A stretch of 32,049 nucleotides of DNA from Bacteroidales bacterium (GTDB taxonomy: Bacteria > Bacteroidota > Bacteroidia > Bacteroidales > F082), in contig JAILBC010000010.1 in the NCBI GenBank assembly GCA_024681295.1, positions 1 to 32,049 on the forward strand. The letters are read 5' to 3'. The notes below the pieces were generated by a model. The model was not told the DNA's origin. It saw only the letters and a list, made by a program, of their open reading frames with translations, and searched no databases. How positions within the stretch are numbered: the first letter of the stretch is position 1; every line of letters starts with the position of its first letter. Of the stretch, positions 1 to 6,852 are shown piece after piece. The position numbers and the translations under genes were made by a program.

Positions 1-12
1 GCTCCTTTCTTT

Positions 13-1932
13 TTAAATGGTGATGACAACAGACCCATTTAACAATGTTACAACACGTTTGTCGTTGCCGCCCTTGATTTTCAACACGGGCTTCATCCGT
101 TTTGTTAGCAGGACCGGTGGGTTGGACTCGTCGTCAACGACGTAGTAGGTGGATTCCTTGATCACTCCGTCAACGCACTTGTACGCCTTGCTTTGGTCTT
201 TCAGGATGTCCATCACGACACCAGTTTGATAAACCGCATTGTACTGGGCTTTGAGTGTCGCCCTGTCCGTTCCCGAGTAGAAGGCGCCGAAGCCCGGATG
301 TGAATGAATCCAGCAGACAGGAAACACTTTGTGCGCTTCACAGTAATCGGAAATCCGGATGCCGTCGCTCAGCGAAATTTCGCAGGTCACCTGCGTTGAC
401 CCTCCTGAAGCAGGAATGAAATGGGTGCCAACAGTGAATTGACGATTTGGGTTGGCAGGATCCGAACAATAATACCCGACGATGACTCCTGTGGCTTCAT
501 GACCCCGTTGTTCGTAAACGCCAAGGGCATACTCCTTGAAAGCATCCAAGGCACTCTTGTTAAGGTAGCAGGTGCATTCATCGTCTTTGGACAGGGGATG
601 GAATTCGGGATTGGCAAAGACCTCCTTCACTTTCGCAAGGGTCTTCACATCTTCTTCAGCGTCCTCACAGCCTCTGTAGTAGTCGGCCGGGCTGTCTTTC
701 AGGCTGAAAGGCTCCACCTTGCGTGGCCCGCTGATTTTGCATTTCGGTTCGCTTTCATCAAGCCTCACATGATAAGTCTCAAAATCACCGTTCACACTCA
801 CTGTAGCTTCCAATACATCATTCTTGGGGATTCCGATGTCGCGCAGTTTACTTCTCAAGATCTCGGGTGCGGAAGCGTTCGACACCTCCTGAAGGGTGAC
901 CCACTCGTCATTGTGATAAAGGTGACTCTGATAGTCCTCCTCTTTTCTGCACTCCTCGCACCAGCGCTCATGGTTCCAGATTTTCGACTTGCGCCTGTTA
1001 TAGGTAATCAGTTTCCCGCAATTGTTGCAGTGGCCGGTGAAGACGAATGTGTCGGGAAGTTTGATCACGGCAGCGTGGCCTAAGGCCTTCTCCACCGCTT
1101 TCAACAACTGGCCAACGGTGGGATTAACTACGGTCTTCACGGTGGTGATAGGCATGAAAGCCTCTTGACGGATCTTCAAATTGGGATTGGGCGTGATGAT
1201 CATGTCGAAAGTCTCGTTGTTCAGACCGAAGAAAAACAAGGTCTTGCCGACGATGGTGGATCTTCCCTCCAGGTAAAGGACAAGTTCCTTTGCCACGATG
1301 GCTCCAGCGATGGCGGCGGTGCATTCGATGGTCGGAATGACCTTTAACTCAGTGTCCTGGATTTTCAATCCGGAACAGCTGTTGCGCTTGCCTTCGAAGT
1401 CGCCTTCGCCAATCTGGTCTCTCAGGCACACTGGGTAGGTCTTGTTCTCGAAATCAGGAGCGAAGAAGCTGACATTCACCTGAAAGTCGGTCATGCCAAC
1501 CTCAATGAACGGCTTGCCAGCCCTGACGCACCCGTCGTTGATATAGGGGCGACAGTTTCTGGTATCGACAGCGCCGATGAAGATGTCGCAATCCCAAAAG
1601 ACACCCTTCCCAACATCTTCCATGAAATTGCCGTTGACGAACTCCACATCTGGATGGTCGTGGAGGATGTTCTGTCGGGCATACTCCGCCGCCACTTGAG
1701 CCTTGGGCTTCCCGACATCCTTTTTCTTGAAACATTGCGATTTCGACAGGTTCGACTCTTCTACATGGTCGAAATCCACTAGGAAGAACCGTCGGAATCC
1801 CATACGAATCAGGATTCCCAGGATGGCATTGCCAATGGAACCGAGACCGATGATGGCGATACGAATTCTTCTGATAATCTCACCTGTGCCAGGTTTTAGC
1901 ACAAGGTCTTGACGGCTGTGGTAATTAGTCAT
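13..1932 (-). CDS. E1-like (ThiF fold) / zinc ribbon / JAB-JAMM protease fusion of a ubiquitin-like system
   Basis: A 639-residue three-part protein. Residues 24-220 form an E1/ThiF adenylation domain: the nucleotide loop GLGSIG is at 29-34, the acidic strand end VDFD at 52-55, then NLSKSQ at 61-66 and a conserved Lys near 75. Cys186 and Cys204 are the candidates for the thioester cysteine; I cannot choose between them. Residues 302-328 hold a CNNC...CEEC zinc ribbon (Cys302, 305, 325, 328). Residues 455-590 are a JAB/JAMM metalloprotease with Glu479, His543-Ser-His545-Pro, Ser553 and Asp556, the full zinc and catalytic set. By family knowledge the E1 part adenylates the C-terminus of a ubiquitin-like modifier and passes it to the E2, and the JAB part trims the precursor or removes the modifier. 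It is the last gene of the operon visible here. An AAGGAG-like stretch follows its stop, so another gene may lie beyond position 1. No signal peptide is seen, so it should be cytoplasmic. Confidence 0.9.
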   Translation of the reverse strand: MTNYHSRQDLVLKPGTGEIIRRIRIAIIGLGSIGNAILGILIRMGFRRFFLVDFDHVEESNLSKSQCFKKKDVGKPKAQVAAEYARQNILHDHPDVEFVNGNFMEDVGKGVFWDCDIFIGAVDTRNCRPYINDGCVRAGKPFIEVGMTDFQVNVSFFAPDFENKTYPVCLRDQIGEGDFEGKRNSCSGLKIQDTELKVIPTIECTAAIAGAIVAKELVLYLEGRSTIVGKTLFFFGLNNETFDMIITPNPNLKIRQEAFMPITTVKTVVNPTVGQLLKAVEKALGHAAVIKLPDTFVFTGHCNNCGKLITYNRRKSKIWNHERWCEECRKEEDYQSHLYHNDEWVTLQEVSNASAPEILRSKLRDIGIPKNDVLEATVSVNGDFETYHVRLDESEPKCKISGPRKVEPFSLKDSPADYYRGCEDAEEDVKTLAKVKEVFANPEFHPLSKDDECTCYLNKSALDAFKEYALGVYEQRGHEATGVIVGYYCSDPANPNRQFTVGTHFIPASGGSTQVTCEISLSDGIRISDYCEAHKVFPVCWIHSHPGFGAFYSGTDRATLKAQYNAVYQTGVVMDILKDQSKAYKCVDGVIKESTYYVVDDESNPPVLLTKRMKPVLKIKGGNDKRVVTLLNGSVVITI

Positions 1933-1952
1933 GATCTTGATTTTTGGTTGGT

Positions 1953-2585
1953 TTATAACGGTTTGATGGTAAATGTTTTCTTTTTCGGTGCCGACACCGG
2001 CTTGATGGTGATGTGGGTGTCACGGAGGTTGAAAGGCCAGCGGATGTCGTTGGTGGGCTGCCTGTGGCGCTTCTTGACATAGAAGTCCCAGGCCTCGGCG
2101 TTGAGATGGCCGCCATTGGAAGCCTGCCACGAAGGATCGAGGTTCAGCAAGGCGCCCACGGCAATCACGAAATACCACAGGCCATAGCCTTGCATGGCCA
2201 CTTGCCAAGCGTTGCCCGTGCAGATAAAGCCAGCATTGACGTGCTTGTTATAGGGCACTGAATCGGGTGGGAAGCTGCCGCCGTCAATGATCACGCCGGT
2301 ACTGCCATTGCCCAGTAGGGATTCTTCGGAAACTTCGAAGACGATGGTTCCTTCCCAATCCTTTTTCAGCTTGCCGCCCGTGACATACATGGGCATCTTG
2401 TAACGGACCTTGTATCTGACAGGATAGTACTCCATCGTGTTCTCCTGCAGGATTGGGATCCAATTGCCTGCTCCCTGGCGCGGCTGGTACCAGATGGTGA
2501 CGATGTCTTTTACATTGGAATTGCGTTGTAGTTTCTGCAGGAGTCTGAACTCCTCTCTTAATCTGATTTCATAAATTTTACTCAT
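1953..2585 (-). CDS. E2-like ubiquitin-conjugating-fold protein
   Basis: A 210-residue protein that I assign to the E2 fold. The N-terminus is a basic amphipathic helix (residues 3-22, EIRLREEFRLLQKLQ), as in E2 helix 1. The core carries a proline-containing stretch at 105-111 and then HVNAGFICTGNAW (115-127). This places His115 and Asn117 before Cys122, matching the HPN...C active site of E2 enzymes with a shorter loop. The following residues are hydrophobic and helical. A further helix, HLNAEAWDFYVKK (160-172), resembles the E2 C-terminal helix region. The last 25 residues hold two similar short strands (ITIKP and FTIKP) of unknown role. It would accept the modifier from the E1 on Cys122 and pass it to a target. 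It sits 20 bases before the E1-JAB gene and 11 bases after the OB-like gene, in one transcription unit. Overall similarity to classical E2s is low, so the call rests on the motif and the neighbours. Confidence 0.77.
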   Translation of the reverse strand: MSKIYEIRLREEFRLLQKLQRNSNVKDIVTIWYQPRQGAGNWIPILQENTMEYYPVRYKVRYKMPMYVTGGKLKKDWEGTIVFEVSEESLLGNGSTGVIIDGGSFPPDSVPYNKHVNAGFICTGNAWQVAMQGYGLWYFVIAVGALLNLDPSWQASNGGHLNAEAWDFYVKKRHRQPTNDIRWPFNLRDTHITIKPVSAPKKKTFTIKPL

Positions 2586-2596
2586 GGCTATATGGT

Positions 2597-2965
2597 TTAC
2601 TGTTTCGTGATTCTAAAGATGATTCCGTTGTGGTCACCAAATCGGAAGTGCTGCTTAACAACACCTTCCACTTTGACTTCTTCCCCATCGGCGGGCGAGA
2701 GGACCTTTCCGAAGACATGGATGCTGCCCGTATGATCGGTCAGCAGAAACCAGCTGTATCCGAAGAGTCCGGTCGATTCGCTCACCTCCCCCTTGATGCA
2801 GATGGTCTTGCCATCATACACCTGGGGGGACGAAAGGATGTGCCCGATGGGCACTGTGCGGTCTAGCCGTGTGTGAACACCGGGTTCCTGGCGACTGCAG
2901 GTAGCCATCGGTAACACTATGGCTACTACGATGGCTACTATGATGATAACGAGCAGCTTTTTCAT
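2597..2965 (-). CDS. small membrane-anchored OB-fold-like protein
   Basis: A 122-residue protein. Residues 4-19 are a strongly hydrophobic segment followed by MATC (Cys23). This is either an imperfect lipobox or a plain N-terminal membrane anchor. The remainder (about 38-122) alternates beta strands of the kind YDGKTICIKGEV, YSWFLLTDHTGSIHVFG, GEEVKVEGVV and HNGIIFRIT, which looks like a small OB barrel of the tRNA_anti-like type. The start lies 4 bases after the stop of the tandem-Ubl gene and the end lies 11 bases before the E2 gene, so it is a core member of the operon. A membrane-side OB protein is not a usual partner of ubiquitin-like conjugation, and I cannot say whether it binds nucleic acid, sugar or protein. 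The fold call is inference from strand pattern; the gene itself is clear from spacing and coding character. Confidence 0.65.
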   Translation of the reverse strand: MKKLLVIIIVAIVVAIVLPMATCSRQEPGVHTRLDRTVPIGHILSSPQVYDGKTICIKGEVSESTGLFGYSWFLLTDHTGSIHVFGKVLSPADGEEVKVEGVVKQHFRFGDHNGIIFRITKQ

Positions 2966-2969
2966 GGCA

Positions 2970-4070
2970 TTAATGGGTTACGTTTACGATGGGCTCGGGA
3001 ACACTGAGCTTGTCGTTCAGGAACGAAACGAATTCTTCGATCAGCTTGAGCTGGAACTCCACGGTCAGGTCGAGCTGACGTGACAAAGATTCCTCATACT
3101 TTTTCTTGAAAGAGGGAACGGTCATGGACTGGCAGCTCTTGTAAGTCTGCTCAAGGTGCTTGATTTCGCGGTCCTGGATTTCAATGAGATTGTTCTGCAC
3201 CTCCTCCAACTTGGCCCTGGCAAAACGGACCACGTCGCCTCGGAGTTGACCCTTGTAAACGCTGAGGGCGGCATTGAAACGTTCTGTGAGCGCCTGGAGC
3301 TGGGCGTTATGGGAAAGTTTGCAGAGACGGAGGTAGAAATCCGACGATTCCTTTACCGAGTCCTTTTTGAAGTCATTGACGATGCGCTGCTGCGCACTGG
3401 GGAAGAAACGTGAGATCAGCGAAGACTTGGCCATCAACAGGCGCGTGGTGTTCAAATCCGTGATGCCCGCATCGCGGATGAGACGCTCCGTCTGGATGGT
3501 CTCGGGGGTTTTGCCCCCCGAGACCATTAGGCCGCTGTCGCCGGCCGCCGCCTCGCCTTTTGCCACGAGGCGGATGGTGTCACCGTCCTTGAAGCCCAAC
3601 TCCTCCAACGTCTTGTTCATGTCGGTGTCGGGAACCGCGACGTGCGTCTGGTTGCTGACCACAAACCAAGTCATGCCCGGTTTGGTTTCCAGAAACCCGC
3701 AGTTGATAGCCTCTTCGACGAGGTCGTGGGCGGTGACGGTGGCAAAGTCGAGATCCTCGACGTCACGCCGTTCCATGTTGGAACTCTCAAGAAGCGAGGC
3801 GCCAGCCGCCGCCTCGCCTTTTGCCACAAGGCGGATGGTGTCGCCGTCTTTGAAGCCCAACTCCTTCAACGTCTTGTTCATGTCGGCGTCGGAAACCGCC
3901 ACGTGCGTCTGGTTGCTAACCACATACCAAGTCATGCCCGGTGTGGCCTCAAGAAACCCGCAGTTGATACCCTCTTCGACGAGGTCGTGGCCTTTAGTGT
4001 TGGTAGGATCGATATTATTTACATCTCTTTGTTCCATGCTGGAGCTTTTGATCATTTTGAGGTTTGCCAT
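2970..4070 (-). CDS. tandem ubiquitin-like (beta-grasp) polyprotein with helical C-terminal domain
   Basis: A 366-residue protein with two tandem units at about residues 9-90 and 96-177, period 87 residues. Over residues 12-90 against 99-177 I count 62 identities in 79. Each unit has a central helix with HDLVEE.INCGFLE, a strand (MTW[YF]VVSNQTHVAV), a short helix (DMNKTL.ELGF) and the terminal strand KDGDTIRLVAKG. This order matches a ubiquitin-like beta-grasp domain, and the end resembles the DG(D)T.RL...G end of many bacterial Ubls. After unit 2 comes LMVSGGKTPE (181-190), with Gly185-Gly186 as a possible processing point, then a 175-residue helical region rich in Leu, Lys and Glu (about 190-366). 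Position upstream of E2 and E1-JAB makes this the likely modifier precursor. The helical part may be a carrier, anchor or leader removed by the JAB domain; that is inference. No signal peptide is seen. Confidence 0.78.
   Translation of the reverse strand: MANLKMIKSSSMEQRDVNNIDPTNTKGHDLVEEGINCGFLEATPGMTWYVVSNQTHVAVSDADMNKTLKELGFKDGDTIRLVAKGEAAAGASLLESSNMERRDVEDLDFATVTAHDLVEEAINCGFLETKPGMTWFVVSNQTHVAVPDTDMNKTLEELGFKDGDTIRLVAKGEAAAGDSGLMVSGGKTPETIQTERLIRDAGITDLNTTRLLMAKSSLISRFFPSAQQRIVNDFKKDSVKESSDFYLRLCKLSHNAQLQALTERFNAALSVYKGQLRGDVVRFARAKLEEVQNNLIEIQDREIKHLEQTYKSCQSMTVPSFKKKYEESLSRQLDLTVEFQLKLIEEFVSFLNDKLSVPEPIVNVTH
3496..3527. repeat. 13-bp perfect inverted repeat inside the polyprotein gene
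   Basis: The left arm is 3496-3508 and the right arm 3515-3527; the arms are perfectly complementary, with a 6-base loop (TTTTGC on the plus strand). Nine of the 13 pairs are G-C. It lies in frame in the Ubl gene and encodes M-V-S-G-G-K-T-P-E-T-I, exactly the boundary between Ubl unit 2 and the helical domain. There is no following T-run in the sense direction, so it is not an ordinary intrinsic terminator. Confidence 0.9.
3540..3785 (-). repeat. tandem Ubl repeat, unit 2
   Basis: Encodes residues 96-177 of the tandem-Ubl polyprotein. It aligns without gaps to unit 1 at an offset of 261 bases. The 3' two thirds of the two units are nearly identical in DNA, while the 5' third (encoding the first strands) has diverged. 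This pattern suggests a fairly recent duplication or ongoing gene conversion of the helix-to-last-strand part. Confidence 0.85.
3801..4046 (-). repeat. tandem Ubl repeat, unit 1
   Basis: Encodes residues 9-90 of the tandem-Ubl polyprotein and is the partner of unit 2. Both units end in the same KGEAAAG segment, which could be a spacer or part of a cleavage site between modifiers. Confidence 0.85.
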
Positions 4071-4074
4071 AGTT

Positions 4075-4173
4075 TTAGATTTTTGATTGTTGTGTTTTTT
4101 GGTTGATTTGGTTCTTACGCTTCCAATCTATTATTTTGGCCGTTGCGGATGTAAGAAGCCTGTTGCCTTTCAT
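4075..4173 (-). CDS. possible 32-residue leader or small protein between the exported protein and the Ubl gene
   Basis: An ATG reading frame of 32 codons plus stop on the minus strand, filling most of the 137-base gap between the 475-residue exported protein and the Ubl polyprotein. It is preceded by a perfect AGGAGGTGA (plus-strand positions 4192-4200) at a long spacing of 18 bases. The peptide is basic, rich in Lys, Gln and Asn, and has no recognisable domain. Its stop lies 4 bases before the Ubl start codon, so translational coupling is possible. Strong Shine-Dalgarno sequences are rare in Bacteroidota, which is why I list it, but it may equally be non-coding. Confidence 0.22.
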   Translation of the reverse strand: MKGNRLLTSATAKIIDWKRKNQINQKTQQSKI

Positions 4174-4207
4174 TTTTTCGACTTTATGCTTTCACCTCCT
4201 TTTTTCA

Positions 4208-5635
4208 TTATGGTTTGTTTTTGGGTTCCGTTATATAACCATTGGGACCGTTTCCCCCGAAACCCCGAAAACAACATGATTTGGTCTTTTTCAACAAGGT
4301 CTCGAATCGCCCCTTGTCAACATTGTATTGCAAGGCAATGAAGAGTCGGATCTCATCGTCGCGGTATGGGTTCTTGTCCTTGGTTCCGTAGCAGACGTGG
4401 CCGTGACGGATAATGAAGCTGTTGGGCTCATACTCGATGGCGAAGCCAGGCGAAAATGGACCTACAAGACGTTCGTACTCAAGATCGCGTTCGTAGGAAC
4501 CGTTATGAAGGTAATCCAACAAATGGTCGATGTGATGGTTAAAGTCTTGTTTCGCATTGGTGGTCATGTCGTTCAACAAGGCTGTTACAGTAGGCGACAT
4601 CCAGTTGACGAGGGCTTTGAAGATCTTGGGGTTGTCGAGGATTTCTCCCCTGACATACCGTATGACGTAGTCATTTTCCAAATAAAAGTCAAAATTGTTT
4701 CCGATCACGTTTCCTAGTTCAAGGCCTTCGACAAACCGATCCCACTCATCGGTATGATTGTCGACCAATGCTTTCAGTTCAGCAGTCCAAACCAAGGCAA
4801 TATCGGTGAGCCACAGGGTGTCCCTTTCCAAATCGAAGTAGGTGTCGGCTATCAACTTTGGCGGTGGTGTAAGTTCACACTGGGTAATGATAGGATGCTC
4901 GTAGGTAAGAAACACGGGAGGATACACATCAAGCCACTGGCGAATGGTTTCGGCGGAAATGTCAAAGTCTTCAACCAGTTCCAGCACAAAGGTTTCCCAA
5001 TGCCGGTATGGGTTGACGATGGAATCCCCGTCGAGGTAGAGCATTCCTGACTCTTCGAAAATCAGGCCTTTACTGTTGAACCAGTCTTGGATTCCATGTT
5101 CCTTGCAGTATGCGTAGAAGAAAGCGTCGTGACGAAGTTCATCGGTATCGAGATAGGTCTTGAGGTGCTCGGTGATAAGATAGAGTACGGCATCGGAGCC
5201 TTGGGTGGCCGGTCCATAATATTTGATGGATTGACATACCCACTCAAAGAAGTCGTTACGGAGTTGAGGGTCGGCGATAAGGTCACTGATGAAGTCATCG
5301 GTTTTCTGAAGGGAAGTGGCGAGGGGTGGTTCCATGACTGCGACATAGTGTCGTTCGAATTCAGAGATGTCGTCACCCCAAGCCAGGTTCAAGGGACGGA
5401 TGGAATAATGGAGTTTTTTGATCTGCTGGTTGAAACTATGCAGAAAGAATCGGTGCGGGTCGTTTTTGACGAGGAAGGCCTGCACATTGTCAGGAGCTAC
5501 GAGGAGATGGTCGTAGTAGTTCCAGTTGATTGAAGGTTTGTCGTTCTTTTGGTCAGCTGCCTTCGCGCCGCTTGCGGCTAGGAGGATTAAAGCTACAAAG
5601 AGTACTACCGAAGCTAGATTTTTCAAATTTTTCAT
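4208..5635 (-). CDS. exported protein of unknown family (475 residues)
   Basis: I do not recognise this protein. It begins with a clear signal peptide (MKNLKN, hydrophobic core VVLFVALILLAAS, signal peptidase I site AKA-AD near residue 27), so it should be periplasmic or surface-exposed. The mature part is about 450 residues, acidic and mostly helical, with many aromatic residues (for example NWNYYDHLL, NDFFEWVCQSIKYYG, DAFFYAYCKEHG). The C-terminus is different: a short TKSCCFRGFGGNGPNGY segment with two adjacent cysteines and many glycines. It lies 11 bases after the LRR gene and upstream of the Ubl gene on the same strand, so it is probably co-transcribed with the conjugation genes. Why an exported protein is in this unit is unexplained; it could be a target, a sensor or a cell-surface effector. 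The coding call is firm, the function unknown. Confidence 0.85.
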   Translation of the reverse strand: MKNLKNLASVVLFVALILLAASGAKAADQKNDKPSINWNYYDHLLVAPDNVQAFLVKNDPHRFFLHSFNQQIKKLHYSIRPLNLAWGDDISEFERHYVAVMEPPLATSLQKTDDFISDLIADPQLRNDFFEWVCQSIKYYGPATQGSDAVLYLITEHLKTYLDTDELRHDAFFYAYCKEHGIQDWFNSKGLIFEESGMLYLDGDSIVNPYRHWETFVLELVEDFDISAETIRQWLDVYPPVFLTYEHPIITQCELTPPPKLIADTYFDLERDTLWLTDIALVWTAELKALVDNHTDEWDRFVEGLELGNVIGNNFDFYLENDYVIRYVRGEILDNPKIFKALVNWMSPTVTALLNDMTTNAKQDFNHHIDHLLDYLHNGSYERDLEYERLVGPFSPGFAIEYEPNSFIIRHGHVCYGTKDKNPYRDDEIRLFIALQYNVDKGRFETLLKKTKSCCFRGFGGNGPNGYITEPKNKP

Positions 5636-5646
5636 TTTGTTTATTT

Positions 5647-6744
5647 TTATTGGTTAGATTTGTTGTTCTTCTTTTCAATAATCGTTACGCCCTCAGGGAC
5701 ACTTGCGTTTACCAGCAGTGATGCGTCGCTGATGATGATTTCTTCTAAATTACCGCAGCCACAAAAAGCATGTTTGCCGATTTTTTCTACTGAATCCGGT
5801 ATAGTGATGCGCTTTAGTCCCGTACATTCAGAAAAAGCTTCTGTACCGATGGCCTTAACCGTGTTGGGAATCACCGTTGTGGCGCAGCCATTGATTAGGA
5901 TATTATTTGGAGTATCGATGATGGCGTTACAGTTATTTCTGGAATCAAAGAATTTGTTTTCTTTTGATACCTCAATGGAAACAAGATTTTCGCATCCACT
6001 AAGCACAGAGCCCTCAATGGTCCACAGATTCTCGGGAATGAAGACAGACTTTAGGGGGGTGTCAGACAAGGCATGTTTTTCGAGGACTTTCAGCGTGGGG
6101 GGAAGACTGATGGTTTCCATGTCCCAACAGTTGTCAAAGGCCCAACTTCCAATCTCGGTGACGGGGATGCCTTTTACTTCGCTAGGAATGACCAGATGCT
6201 TGATATCATCCATTTCATCCATATGACAGAGTTTCAATCCTTTTTTGTTGTTTGTTACATTGAACTCCATAACTCGACCGTCAAGATTTGAGGTGATGCG
6301 GATATCGGGTTCCAACCGTAGGTCCTCTACTTGGAATGATTCTGTCGCTATTTCCACGCCTTCGGGAATATCCACATCTTTCAGCAACGCTGGGTTCTGG
6401 ATGACAATCTGTTTAAGGATTTTGAGATCGCCGTACGTTATGAACGCCGAGGGATCGATGTTGGTAACCGTATTTGGAATGATCAGTATTTCAACTCCCA
6501 AGCCAATATTACCACCTATGGAATTGAGGGTGTATTCTGTTCCCTTGTATTCAACAGCTGATGGCAATTCGGCTTTTATCTTTCCATTATCACAACAAAA
6601 ACCTATTTGGGCTAAATCTTCGATTTTTTCCAAGCGTAGGGTTTTTGTGTCTTCATTAACATCGAAAACAGCGTAAAGTCTGCCTTCGTTATAAATAACT
6701 TGCAATTGATTGGTGAAATGACCGTTTTGTTCGTTAAGTTTCAT
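5647..6744 (-). CDS. BspA-type leucine-rich-repeat protein (LRR_5), no signal peptide
   Basis: A 365-residue protein with about six LRR_5 units from residue 75 to the end. Typical pieces are GSWAFDNCWDMETISLPPTL, GTEAFSECTGLKRITIPDSV and GKHAFCGCGNLEEIIIS, the hallmark of the BspA/Treponema LRR family (A-F-x-x-C-x-x-L-x-x-I-x-[IL]-P-x-x-[VL]). The first 70 residues are a separate beta-rich segment. Most BspA relatives are secreted, yet this one starts MKLNEQNGHF with no signal peptide or C-terminal sorting domain, so it is predicted to stay in the cytoplasm. It is the first gene of the operon that carries the Ubl, E2 and E1-JAB genes. LRR domains bind proteins and often give target choice in eukaryotic ligases, so a target-binding role is a tempting idea, but nothing in the sequence shows it directly. 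Confidence 0.88.
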   Translation of the reverse strand: MKLNEQNGHFTNQLQVIYNEGRLYAVFDVNEDTKTLRLEKIEDLAQIGFCCDNGKIKAELPSAVEYKGTEYTLNSIGGNIGLGVEILIIPNTVTNIDPSAFITYGDLKILKQIVIQNPALLKDVDIPEGVEIATESFQVEDLRLEPDIRITSNLDGRVMEFNVTNNKKGLKLCHMDEMDDIKHLVIPSEVKGIPVTEIGSWAFDNCWDMETISLPPTLKVLEKHALSDTPLKSVFIPENLWTIEGSVLSGCENLVSIEVSKENKFFDSRNNCNAIIDTPNNILINGCATTVIPNTVKAIGTEAFSECTGLKRITIPDSVEKIGKHAFCGCGNLEEIIISDASLLVNASVPEGVTIIEKKNNKSNQ

Positions 6745-6852
6745 AGTGGTAATTTTTTAGGTTGTTTGTTTAATTGAAAAAAGTTTTCTTGCTATATATC
6801 CGTTTTCCAGAAAAATTGCCCCGAATTATCCCACTAGCAAAAAGCCTAAAAC
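6745..6852 (-). promoter_or_regulatory. leader and probable promoter region of the Ubl operon
   Basis: A 108-base A/T-rich gap between the start of the LRR gene and the recJ terminator. It must hold the promoter of the minus-strand operon if the terminator at 6853-6890 isolates it from recJ. I see no perfect TAnnTTTG box on the minus strand; TATATAGC around 6790-6800 is only a partial match. No operator-like repeat was found. Confidence 0.35.

Noticed and set aside
421-1083. A 220-codon plus-strand open frame opposite the E1-JAB gene
   Set aside because: It is the antisense shadow of a gene with clear motifs; the translation has no domain and no start signal.
3496-3527. The palindrome as an intrinsic terminator
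   Set aside because: No T-run follows in the sense direction and the reading frame continues with a sensible helical domain.
3367-4086. A 239-codon plus-strand frame with an internal repeat opposite the Ubl gene
   Set aside because: The repeat is only the reflection of the Ubl duplication; the minus-strand frame explains it.
6745-6852. A clear TAnnTTTG promoter for the Ubl operon
   Set aside because: Searched on the minus strand and found only partial matches, so it is listed as a probable region only.
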